From: Nemertoderma westbladi
Lineage: Eukaryota > Xenacoelomorpha > Nemertodermatida > Nemertodermatidae
Direction: 5' to 3'
Assembly: GCA_032718475.1 (NCBI GenBank)
Contig: JAUCBJ010008024.1
Location: 1 to 28,927, forward strand
Length of the DNA: 28,927 nt
The position numbers and the translations under genes were made by a program. The stretch's first letter is position 1. Each line of letters begins with the position of its first letter. Positions 20,026 through 28,740 of the stretch are shown in pieces. The notes under the pieces are model-generated. The model ran no database searches. It saw only the letters and a program-made list of their open reading frames with translations, and was not told the origin of the DNA.

Positions 20026-20668
20026 CCTTTTTAATCGCGATTTGGAAAGCGTAGATGAAATGATCACACTACGTTACATTAGAGCTTGGGAAGCGAACGC
20101 TGATTTACATCGTGATTCGCGCCATCGCTATTATCCTGGACGCGCTTACGAAGGAATTTATGCGTTCCATCCTTATCTATTCGCTTCTGTCGAACAGAAA
20201 TCACGCATATCGAGTTACAGGAAGTATATCGACGGCCTTACGAGTACCAAGCCCGCGAACGCGAGTGGGAAAGAACCATTAAACCAAGGAAGTTTCTAAC
20301 TGCCTATGGTCCACCCACGGCCCTCGTTCAGACCACTCGTAAAGGACCCGTAAGAGCGGCTGTCTTGAAACGAGCTCTCAAAGCCGTTAGACCCCTCTCC
20401 CCGGACGTTGATGTCAATCAACCCAGTACTTCGACCGGCGGATATACCGATCGCAATCTCATACCTTCTGATGCAATCATATTGCACCCTTCACCCAGGA
20501 GTTATAGCCCTCCTCGTAAAGTGGCTCGCCCCAAAGAGAAAAGGACTCTTGCTAGCTTTAAAAAGCTGCGTAAACGCCGTCCGCGCAAGAAAGACTAACT
20601 GTTTAGAGTATTTTTATATTTTAGAAACTGTGATTTTGTATATTTTATAGACTTAAATCCCATTTTCT

Positions 20669-20676
20669 GGGAGCAG
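20669..20676 (+). promoter_or_regulatory. Candidate polypurine tract
   Basis: GGGAGCAG directly precedes the 3' LTR and follows a T-rich stretch (CATTTTCTG), the usual layout for a plus-strand primer site. It is short and contains one C, so the call is tentative. Confidence 0.5.
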
Positions 20677-21905
20677 TGTAAAAGCTTTTGTGGGATAACT
20701 GATACGTTTGCCTTTGCTGGCCAGTTCTCCCCCAGGCGCTGGAATACTCTAAAAAGGTTTTCTAACTGTATATATATTCCCCTCGCCCGCAAGGTACCTT
20801 TACAGGTGTTTTAACGGACATAAAAATCATTCTGCTATATACGTGTTTTAGTGGACATGGTAAGACAAAAAACTTGTAATGCACCAACCACCTTTCACAG
20901 CTTAGCCGTGATGATTCATATTACGACATCTAGCAGCTGGTTGCTGACATGGAAACAGCCATTGGACGCGTGGTTCTTTGTTTGGCTTGGGCCAATCAGG
21001 GCGGTTTTTCCTGTCGACGTGTAGCTTTTCTGCTGATGATAAGGAGAGTGTTCAGTCTTACTGTTTTTTCTTGATACTTTGTTGTTATTGCTGTCTAAGC
21101 CAGAAACACCGGCATTTTGGATAGATACTGCTGTACCGTAAACTGCTTGAATTATCGAAAGTATAAACTGTTACCTAATCTCACGAATCGAATATCACCT
21201 AACTCATTAATCATACTGTTTGTACTGTTATTTTACCGTCAGTTATTAATTGTAAATATTTGTTGATGGAAATATTGCTATTTGGATAATACGGATAAAT
21301 CACCCAATTCCCAATTTTCTTGATAACACTACAGGTTAGAGAGACCGGTTATACATAACAATTGCGATTTATATTAATGTGGTGTGTATTGAATCCAATG
21401 TTATTTAGCAGACCCTACGTGAGTCAATTACTGCTCTCTTTATGTGTGATCAAATGTACTGACTGTCGGCAGAATAGTGTGTATGATTGTGATTGGTAAC
21501 AAAGTATTTCCTAAAGAATACGTTTTATACTTTAATCATAAGCAGTATCGTTGCGTTTAGTATAAGTCTTAGTTCTGTTTAAATAGATAAAGCGCCACGT
21601 CCTAAAGGAACTGTTAATATTTCCCGAAAGCCAATAATATCTGTCAGAGATTAATTATTAACGATCTATCGAATAATACATTAGGTATACACTGCAACCT
21701 TACACTGTAATAATACAATTCAAGCATCCGAATTCAGTCTCCCGGGTGTAGATCCATCGGGTGAATGATCGCGCATGGGCTGACTTCGGCTAATGTTTTG
21801 CGTATTAGCATAAATTATTGTCGTATGCTAAAGTGGTTTTAATTAACTAAAAGACATATAAATTTTGGCAGGTTAAACTGCTAAAAGTCTTCGAAAGCGC
21901 GAACA
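20677..21905 (+). repeat. 3' LTR of the BEL-type element
   Basis: A 1229-bp copy of 9601-10830, one base shorter because of a T deletion in the GGCATTTTGG run. It ends GCGAACA and is followed by GTATC. Its final bases were read as the end of an open frame of LINE-B on the other strand; that part is chance. Confidence 0.96.
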
Positions 21906-21910
21906 GTATC
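21906..21910. repeat. Target-site duplication, right
   Basis: GTATC, identical to 9596-9600. It belongs to the LINE-B coding sequence. Confidence 0.93.
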
Positions 21911-22738
21911 ATCAGCATACTGTATAATTGAAACATTTGTCAGTTGTTCTGGAATGTTATTGGTATATAGCATGAATAATAGAGGCCCTAAAATGGTACC
22001 TTGGGGAACGCTCCTTGTTTCAGTTAGCCAATCAGAAAAAGTATTTTCTACTTTAACACGTTGCTTCCTTTTCAATAGGTAATTTTGTATGAGGTTCAGT
22101 GCAGTCGAGTGGAAGCCTAAATGTTTGAGTCTGTGATTCAAAATGTCATGATTTATAGAGTTGAAAGCTTTGCTTAGGTCTAAAAATGCGGCTGCGACAA
22201 ATTTGTTGTCATTCAAATGTTGACGCCAATTCTCAGTTAAGTAAGTAACAGCATCAACAGTAGAAAATCCTTTTCGGAAACCAAATTGTTTTCGGTTTAA
22301 AAGCTTATTATCTTTGACATATTCAAGTATTTGAGAACACATAATTTTTTCAACAACTTTGGCAAAAGGAGACGTTATTGCAACTGGTCTGTAGTTCGCA
22401 GCATCAAATAGATCACCTTTTTTATAAATTGGAGAAATATTCGACAATTTTAGATGGTCTGGGAATAAAGATTTCGTCAAACATTGATTTATTAGAAAAT
22501 GCAACGGCCCCGAAATGTGAGATCGAATTTCCCTTATTATTTTTGTAGGTATTTTACAAGGTCCAGAGGACTTATTTTCATTTAATTGATCAATTCTATA
22601 GTCTACTTCTAATAGACTCACGCATTTAAATGAAAAATGAGCTCGGTTTTGTACGGAGTCGACTGGTAGGGTATAAATGCCCATATTGGTCGACGAGCAA
22701 TTAAAAAAGTTCCCTAAATTTAGAAAAGTTTCATTCAA
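21906..22738 (-). pseudogene. LINE-B upstream half (reverse transcriptase to YADD)
   Basis: The minus-strand frame contains SSGPCKIPTKII, NYRPVAITSPFAKV, GFRKGFSTVDAV, FLDLSKAFNSINH (motif A) and SVPQGTILGPLLF (motif B). It reaches IIQYADDTV (motif C) at about 21910. This is a typical Jockey/CR1-like LINE reverse transcriptase. It stops being LINE-like near 22738, with no endonuclease upstream, so the copy was 5'-truncated on insertion. No internal stops occur in this half, so LINE-B was fairly young when the BEL-type element cut it. Its other half is at 9157-9600. Confidence 0.93.
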
Positions 22739-23938
22739 AGTATAGGGTCCGAGCCACGTAGTTGGTGGAGCCTTTGCGAACTGACGCTATCTCTTAGGGA
22801 GGTAAGTAAATTATGGCAAATAGTTCATTCAATAATGGTACTGTATGTCATCATCGTCGCTACGATTTTGACTTACTTATAACTTCGTCGGATTTAAAGC
22901 TTTCCAGTCTAAAATTAGTAGGCATCAATAAGACCATAAGTTTTGCTTTTTAGTGACTTCCAGACACCATCAAATCCTCAGTCTCTCGCTAGAGGGCTAC
23001 ATGTCTAGATATTAAATATCCTCACATTTTCTTTGCTTTAAACCCGTTCTAGCTGAAACTTGGCATATTTGTACTAGACCATTAACTGTGTCATTCAAAT
23101 TAGGCTCATCTGTCTGCAGTTCTCTAGTCTGCCGCTAGAGGGCAAAATATCTCAAAGTGCAATCACTGAACTAGAACGTGAATGTGCTAGATTATAGAAC
23201 ACACTAGAATGTGAACACGTCCAGTGTGTTTGCCGGGCTAGGAATCAGTCCGACCAGTTCCACCTCACCACTATTCCAGCAATGTGTAATTCTATAGGAC
23301 ATGCAATAGTGTTAGGCCCTAGAGTAATAAGACGGCTTGCTTATTGTTTATCTCGCAAAATGATTGGCTGAGTATTTAATGGAGATTCTTTAGAATAAAT
23401 ATAGCTAAATAATTTTGTTGTGACATCGACATGGTAAATTAATATTTCAGTATCAATACTAAAACGTCATAATGTAAGTTATAATATTTCTTATAAATTG
23501 GGTCGCCTCCACGCCTAAAATATATTACTTTTAAAACACAAATTTTCTGTTAATACCTGCCTGTGAACAATCCTCTGTGTACCTTTGGGTTGGGGTGCAG
23601 ATTAAGGGAGGGGGGGGGGGGGGGTGAAAGCGAGCAACTTTCCCCTCTTATGATTTATTTGTGGTGTGGTTAATTTCTTAAATAGAGATTATGTGTTAGA
23701 ATAGCTCAATTTTGATTTGTATCTCATAACTGAGCCTCGTGCTGCGCGAAGGCCCCACGAGCGTGTACTGCTGTGAATACACTATCAGTTGTAAGCCCTA
23801 CCACGACCCTGCAGGAAGGTAGAGTGTGGTTTTTTAATTGAACTTAGCCAGAAAGCCATAGAAATCAGATAAATTAAATATTGGCTTTTTAATTGAGCTC
23901 TGCTGAAAGCAAATTAAACCAGTATTTTAGTACAAATT
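22739..23938. other. Non-coding intron sequence with short repeats
   Basis: I see no gene. GCTAGAGGGC phrases at about 22988 and 23134, each after a CTCTCG/CTGCCG lead-in, suggest two degenerate units about 145 bp apart. A 15-G run lies at 23610-23624. The rest is AT-rich. Confidence 0.45.
23610..23624 (+). repeat. Poly-G run
   Basis: Fifteen consecutive G, preceded by GGGA. Long G runs recur in this window with C-run partners near 25500 and 26460; this one has no partner. Confidence 0.85.
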
Positions 23939-24455
23939 TTAAAATATTTGGTCAACATCAAATGGTTTCAGAAGATGTAAGGCACCTTCAGGTATTGCTG
24001 TCCTTTTGATGTTGTTGGTAACTTTACGTAGAGATGATATGTGAGGCTCTGATGAACAAAGCAATCGGTTCATCAAATCACTGTTGTATCAACCCGTGAA
24101 GTTTTCCGCGAAAAGCCCTCTCTGAACCTCCTAAATCTTTGTTTCGGGCCTCTTGTGCCTCTTCAATAAACATCCCAATTGGCAATGACAAAGATTCAAT
24201 TGCAAGGTGTCCATGGATTAGAACCTTATGCATTGATTGTGGTATGCAGTAGCATGAAAAAAGTGCGACGTAATGTTTCGCTGTTTCAATTGAATATTCT
24301 TGAAATTTTTCGGCAACAACATCAAAGCCACAACAGAGAACAATTAGGATGTTGTGTAGCCGATCTATGAACGATTTGTCAACGCCGATATTCTGGCAGA
24401 GACCTCGGCGTTTCGAAATAATCTTCTTGCCGTATTTCCGTATAATAAATAACAA
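23939..24455 (-). pseudogene. Transposase-like fragment of a DNA-transposon-type family
   Basis: The minus-strand frame reads GVDKSFIDRLHNIL, AKHYVALFSCYCIPQSMHKVLIHG (given here as adjoining parts) and LPIGMFIEEAQEARNKDL. I associate these phrases with a protein family repeated many times in invertebrate genomes. The first frame ends at 24078. One base shift continues the expected wording (DLMNRLLCSSEPHISSLR) to a stop at 23939-23941, so the copy carries a frameshift. It is the C-terminal part only; the upstream region is lost or unrecognisable. The family is recalled from memory and its exact superfamily is not assigned. Confidence 0.65.
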
Positions 24456-24902
24456 TTTTATTTAACATTTTATTGTTTTATTATTCAACATAATATTGCT
24501 GTTTCCATGGATATTCTTCGTTCTAAACACGTTTGGTATGTAATTTTATACACCATGTCCCAGAATACATTGTCGTAATTCAGTGACACCCAACCCCCTA
24601 ACTTTTCTACAAATCTTAATGAGCTTGCATGAAATTTGAAACAGAGAGAGTTTCACCTCCCAACCACTTACTGGGTGAGCCAGAATTGTTATTTTTGCTT
24701 TCAATCTATAGCTTTTTTCGAATTGAGTGTATTCGGTACTTTTGTGTTTTGGGTACATCTCCCACCAAATGTTTAATACTAGCTAATTTTTGCTACTTTT
24801 TGGAAAATGTTCTACAACGTATTATTTATCAATTAAGAAAAATATAAGTGTTCTAGAACACAAATTTTTGTTATTAAATACCGGTAATTTCCATTAATTA
24901 CT
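24456..24902. other. Non-coding spacer
   Basis: No supported gene. Part may be untranslated sequence of the transposase-like element to the left. A TTCTAGAA palindrome at 24851-24858 resembles those inside the neighbouring MITE candidate. Confidence 0.4.
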
Positions 24903-25473
24903 TTTATTTATGGAAACAGTTCCGTATAGAACTATTTTTTTATATACCTGATTTTTTAGTCATTTATTTTTCTAAATAAACTTTATAACTTTTATAACAT
25001 AAATCATTGTTACAATAGTTACCATGGTCAATATAGTTACAGTAAAGAGTTCTAGAACAAAAAATATATAATATACACTATTCTAGAACAAAATGTTCTA
25101 GAACAACCAAGTAGAATTAATTGAAAAAAAAAAAAATAAATTCTAGAACAAACATAAAATAAAAAACTTAAAAACTTTTAATAATGGTGTATGTTACAGA
25201 TACTTGCGATATTAAAAAGATACTTGCGATATTAAAATCTAAAAAAAAATTTTTTTTCTTTACTAGCTATTTTAAATTTAAAATAACTATACTAGTTATA
25301 TGTTCTAAAACATAATATTTTTTATTTTATTTATGTTCTAAACAAGGTGTACACCTTGGTTCTAAAATACTATATATTACTTGTCTATTCTCTACAACTT
25401 TTCAACGTTGCCATAGTAACAATGATATATTTTTTAAAAATGTAGTTCTATACGGAACTCTAGCCTTTATTTA
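24903..25473. mobile_element. Candidate MITE with 8-bp target duplication
   Basis: TTTATTTA occurs at 24903-24910 and 25466-25473. Just inside, AGTTCCGTATAGAACT at about 24918-24933 pairs with AGTTCTATACGGAACT at about 25444-25459. A second subterminal pair (ATCATTGTTAC near 25003 and GTAACAATGAT near 25417) is also inverted. There is no coding capacity. An 8-bp duplication fits hAT-like elements, but the terminal bases do not match well, so the superfamily is open. Inside are four TTCTAGAACA palindromes and a CAAGGTGTACACCTTG palindrome. Confidence 0.6.
25050..25150. repeat. Cluster of TTCTAGAA palindromes
   Basis: TTCTAGAACA occurs near 25050, 25081, 25096 and 25141, with weaker forms at 25303, 25335 and 25360. 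TTCnnGAA is also the core of heat-shock elements, but no promoter is visible here. Confidence 0.75.
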
Positions 25474-25492
25474 TTTGGATCCGGATAATTTG

Positions 25493-25557
25493 TAAAAAAC
25501 CACCGGGGGGAGGGGGGGTCATATTGACCACCCCCCCCCCCCCGGTGGTTTTTTTTA
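25493..25557. repeat. G-run/C-run snapback palindrome 1
   Basis: TAAAAAACCACCGGGGGG..GGTC on the left is matched in reverse complement by GACCACCC..CCGGTGGTTTTTTTTA on the right, with only ATATT between. The arms are about 28 bp with small length differences in the G and C runs. Confidence 0.85.
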
Positions 25558-25785
25558 TAACTCCGAAACAAACGCCGTTAGGAATCTGAAATTTTATGAC
25601 TCTTCCTAAAAACCTATTGTCTTCCTAATAGTAAGAACGGATTTCAAAAATATTGGGAAGTTTTCAAGTTATAGCACTATTTTTAACCCTATTTTAACTT
25701 TTTTATTTTAACCTTTTAACTTTTTTGAGACGTTTTTTGAAAATTACTTTTCATGAAATATGTTTTCTAACATCTATATTTTTGA
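25558..25785. other. Non-coding spacer
   Basis: AT-rich intron sequence with poly-T stretches; nothing recognisable. Confidence 0.4.
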
Positions 25786-25985
25786 TATACACCGGTTTTT
25801 TTAGTGTTTGAAATTAGATGGAATTAATATAAATTAATCTAGATATATCAAACTTATATTTTTAGGTGGGTGCCAAATTTTGGTGCCAGCACCAAATTTT
25901 TAAATATGTCAATTTTGTATTTTCATTGTTTGAACCTGTTTGTTGCGTAGTAGGGTTTTTTTTGGAGTTGAGCATGGAATACTAA
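25786..25985 (+). repeat. Dispersed repeat, copy B
   Basis: Related to 775-1090: it opens TACACCGGTTTTTTT, continues AGTGTTTGAAATTAGATGGAA, and has GGTGCCAGCACCAAATTT and TTTGAACCTGTTTG in the same order. Its boundaries are unclear. Confidence 0.5.
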
Positions 25986-25997
25986 ATATACTAGTAT

Positions 25998-26042
25998 ATG
26001 ATATAATATATATATATATATATATAATATATATAATATACT
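25998..26042. repeat. TA-rich microsatellite
   Basis: Imperfect TA/ATA repeats between two ACTAAATATAC/GTATATTTAGT phrases, which are themselves inverted relative to each other. Confidence 0.8.
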
Positions 26043-26440
26043 GTATATTTAGTATTCCTTGGGTTGACCTTTTTGTCTTGGCTTGGGTGACCATTTTGGA
26101 CCAATTTTGATTAATCAATAAGTTATTCCCACGGCATTTTTTTGAAATTTCTTGAATATAGTTTGCTGACATTCGATTTAGTGGTAGCTAGTAAAATTTT
26201 TTTGGTAGCTAGTGTTTTTTTAAGGTAGCTACTGTAGTGTTTTTAAAATAATGCCAAAAAAAACATCTTTTTCTGCCTCTATTTAAAATTATAGACACCA
26301 TTTTTCAATAAATTCTAGAATATATTTTTTCTCATGTCATAGTTAGAATAGTACACATATTTGAAATTAGTTTTGCTCGCTTGTTAAAATGCTAGTGGAG
26401 ATGGGCGTCATGTTCTAGAACGTCCGGAGCAGAGAGATCC
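26043..26440. other. Non-coding intron sequence
   Basis: AT-rich. GGTAGCTAGT phrases repeat three times near 26180-26235 and a TTCTAGAA palindrome lies at 26412-26419. No gene. Confidence 0.4.
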
Positions 26441-26452
26441 TAATAATTAGGA

Positions 26453-26487
26453 GGGGGGGGGGGGGGAATTGACCCCCCCCCCCCCCC
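26453..26487. repeat. G-run/C-run snapback palindrome 2
   Basis: Fourteen G, then AATTGA, then fifteen C. It can fold back on itself or form G-quadruplexes on the + strand and i-motifs on the other. It shares ATTGACC at the turn with palindrome 1. Confidence 0.9.
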
Positions 26488-26716
26488 TTCCACCCCGGTA
26501 TTTGTACCGTTTTATAAGTTGTACTGTTGGTTGTTTTATAATCCTTTTGAATTGAATGTAAAACGTATACGAAAAACATATATGCACGTACTGCTCGAAG
26601 CCCCAATTTGCATAGTGGAATATTTTACATTTTTGTACAGAACCTCAATCCATCACAATATGCTTACTAACAAGCATACATACTAACCTAAAGCTATTAT
26701 TTCTAACCCATTTCAG

Positions 26717-26845
26717 CTTGCATTGAAGCTGCAGACCAATCCCAATACTGTGTTGGTTGGTCTATGATCGGAGAATGTGATAACAACCCAGGATACATGT
26801 ATGTTGATTGTCAGAAGTCTTGCGACAAATGCAATGATGGTATAA
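26717..26845 (+). CDS. Exon 3: ShKT domain
   Basis: After TTTCAG (26711-26716) the phase-1 reading gives one complete ShKT module with six cysteines spaced C-x9-C-x8-C-x10-C-x3-C-x2-C. It includes the usual W (CVGW) and NPGYM before the fourth cysteine. The exon ends at 26845 before GTAAGT. An alternative donor GTATAAG at 26840 would also keep phase 1. ShKT modules occur in secreted enzymes, matrix and mucosal proteins, and in some channel-blocking peptides. Here the partner EGF exon and phase-1 symmetry point to a modular secreted protein, not a toxin. No stop codon is seen, so the gene should continue past this window or into an exon I did not recognise. Confidence 0.85.
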
Positions 26846-27599
26846 GTAAGTGATAATTACAAGTTATAACAGAGCTTGCCAACGCATTGTTACTATCAAT
26901 AAGTGACAATGCACCAACCAATAAATTGTCTTTCACGAATGCCGTGTTTTATACACGCTTTACATGTAGATCTTTTATATAACGGTACAGTACAGGTACA
27001 ATGCAGGGAGTAACGGAAATTGAAGCTTTGATGTAGCCAAACTGCAAAGTAATTGATTATATATTATTATTAAGATTGGTATTACTTAGATACTTGTGTA
27101 TGTGGCACCGAGGTAGAAGTAACCAGCCACCATGCGTTAGTCTTCAGATTCAAAAACAGCTGCCATTCCCGACACAGACTAGGGAACGATGCCATCCATA
27201 GTGCAATATCCTCCACTAAAATACCGTCCACTCTCGAATCAAAAATCCTCAGCTGGAAAGATGGTAAAAGACCAGATGGCATTTCTCTGCTAAACTGATC
27301 ATCGGGGAAAACCGCTCGCATGGGACTTTACCTGTGTCCACCGCAGACAGCCTCATACAGTGGTGTCACTCAGACCAAGGGATCCCCAGTTTACGAACTG
27401 GCCGAGACAAAGAAGTTGGTGAAGTACTCTTCAATAGCACCATCCGTCATCCTCCAACCTATTGCTGTCAAGACCCTTGGAGGACTCGGGGACTGACGCT
27501 GAAATTCCTATGGGACCTTAGCGGGCGTATCTCCACAGTCAATGGCAACCTCATGACACTCAATCTCCCCCCCCCCCCTAATACACATATGCTATACAT
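26846..27599. other. Non-coding sequence, possibly including the tail of a retroelement
   Basis: No recognisable exon. From about 27082 to 27599 there are minus-strand open frames directly downstream of the reverse-transcriptase fragment. They may be its decayed C-terminal region, but I could not match any motif. A run of C at about 27567-27577 interrupts it. Confidence 0.4.
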
Positions 27600-28740
27600 T
27601 ACTTACATTTTCTTTACCGCCCCTTTCATGAAAGTGACACAATGTATGTTTGGGTGGTTTCGACCAGGGGATCTCGCAGGAACAGGCCTCGTGATCATGG
27701 GGACATCGGAGAACAGACTCCGTTCGCTGGCTGATACCTCAGCTTTGAATATGACTGGAAGGAAGAACTGGGTGATGTTGTCCTCCAGCACCTGAAACTC
27801 GCTGTCACAGTTTGGTGTTACCCAGTGCAGGTACGACCACTCACACTACACGGAATAAACCATGGCTGAAAACCATCTCGGTGAGTTTATCTAGAGCGGC
27901 TACCCATCCGGTGACCTTGGCCCTTAAAAATGAGGTCTGATCAGTCTCTCTCCCTAGGTAACCCCCCTGAAACGGTAGCCTGTTACTATATTAATATTGT
28001 GCCTGGAGAACACCCTCTTCGCCTCCTCAACAAATCCCGGGGCCTCAACCATGAAGTACTTGGTGGCTTCAGGGAAGTAACCCACATCAGGGACGAGAAC
28101 CTGGAGTTTCTCAAACCATGCAAGAACGCCTGGGATTCTACTGGCTGCATCTGAATCATCAGCAAACCAGTTCTGTACCACTTTTGGGTCCCAGAGCTTG
28201 TGGATGAGGTGGAGGAGACCACCACGTAGAATAGCATAGCAAGTGGGTCCCCATGAATGGCGCCTACCTCACTAAAGATAATCATCTCGGTTCCTCGGAC
28301 ATTGAGAATACTGTGTCCTCCTCGGTAGCAATTAATTAAAAATAATGAGCAATGGGGCCACAATTGCTGCAAGGCAACTACCCCACAAGGCTGCTACCCT
28401 ATTTAGACGATAGAAAGCATTAGATACGTCCACCAGGAAAACCCCCCCAACCAGCATCAGCCTGCTCCTCGAAGATACCCGCGATCAAGTGAACTGTGGC
28501 TTTGACACAAGTTGATGTGCCGGTGGACAGCTGTTCAGCTCGACATGTGAATGTTATACTGTCACCAGTAGTTTGGGCCATGGAACGGGCTATGATGTGG
28601 AGCATACATTCCCTGATTCCGATTGGCCGCACCCCTCGGCATTTATCAAATATTATATATATTGGATAGTATAAGGCATCTAGACATAGGGCACGGCCGG
28701 ACTCCCATGGGGCATTAGTGTTCACCATACACCAGACCAT
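27600..28740 (-). pseudogene. Broken reverse transcriptase of a second retroelement family
   Basis: On the minus strand the pieces appear in domain order: RGVRPIGIRECMLHIIARS (about 28650-28590), FLVDVSNAFYRLNR (motif A, about 28440-28400), INCYRGGHSI, IHGDPLAMLFYV (motif B, about 28265-28230) and WFADDSDAAS (motif C, about 28170-28140). A segment near 27790-27690 may be the connection region. At least three frame changes are needed, so it is dead. The style GVRPIG..NAF..LNR..QGDPLAM..WFADD recalls an RT family frequent in marine invertebrate genomes and clearly differs from LINE-A and LINE-B. I cannot assign it to a class. It lies antisense in what should be an intron of the EGF/ShKT gene. 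Confidence 0.75.

Larger units (their letters stand above)
19309..20598 (+). pseudogene. Second coding region of the BEL-type element: unrecognised zinc-knuckle protein, interrupted
   Basis: From ATG 19309 one frame runs 132 codons to a TGA (19705-19707). It continues open in the same frame to TAA at 20032-20034, through cysteine pairs CRLC and CAYC and a CCHC knuckle (CHHC..GH..C, 19984-20025). Near 20030, at a run of five T, coding character passes to the +1 frame, and near 20185 it returns to the original frame. That frame stays open to the TAA at 20596-20598 with a serine/proline and then strongly basic tail (RKRRPRKKD). The parts together span 430 codons. The N-terminus is acidic. There is no signal peptide or membrane segment, so it is not an envelope protein. 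A nucleic-acid-binding role is inferred from the knuckle and the basic end. I do not recognise the family. Decay, programmed recoding and sequence error all remain possible. Confidence 0.7.
9601..21905 (+). mobile_element. Non-autonomous BEL/Pao-type LTR retrotransposon, 12.3 kb
   Basis: The element is bounded by direct LTRs (9601-10830 and 20677-21905) and flanked by GTATC. Inside are a 2.25-kb leader with tandem repeats, a 1535-codon gag-protease ORF (13084-17691), 1.6 kb of non-coding DNA with more repeats, and a second broken coding region (19309-20598). Reverse transcriptase, most of RNase H, and integrase are absent, so replication must depend on proteins supplied in trans. The LTRs differ by about six substitutions and one 1-base indel by eye, so the insertion is recent. 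Its target was LINE-B, whose coding sequence continues across the insertion when one GTATC is removed. BEL assignment rests on the Gag-like DUF1759-type region, the zinc knuckles, the DUF1758-type protease and the NPADIASRG phrase. Confidence 0.95.
7130..26716 (+). other. Intron 2 of the EGF/ShKT gene, about 19.6 kb
   Basis: The intron runs from GTAAGT at 7130 to TTTCAG at 26711-26716. It contains an orphan LINE-A head, a tandem array, LINE-B, a complete BEL-type element, a transposase-like fragment, a candidate MITE and G/C palindromes. It is nearly a hundred times longer than intron 1. The joining of exons 2 and 3 across it is an inference from phase match, strand and domain type. They could instead belong to two neighbouring genes. 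Confidence 0.6.

Noticed and set aside
19309-20598. Second ORF as an envelope gene
   Set aside because: No signal peptide, membrane segment or cleavage site is visible. The cysteine motifs are zinc-binding in pattern.
24179-24370. Plus-strand frame over the transposase-like fragment
   Set aside because: It is the opposite strand of a better supported coding sequence.
25050-25150. TTCTAGAA cluster as a heat-shock promoter
   Set aside because: No gene or core promoter lies next to it, and the motif sits inside a transposon-like element.
26717-26845. ShKT exon as a potassium-channel toxin gene
   Set aside because: The module is shared by many non-toxic secreted proteins. Here it is one exon of a multi-domain protein with an EGF module, so a toxin call is not supported.
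27334-28154. Plus-strand frames over the right-end reverse transcriptase
   Set aside because: The minus strand carries ordered RT motifs A, B and C; the plus frames carry none.
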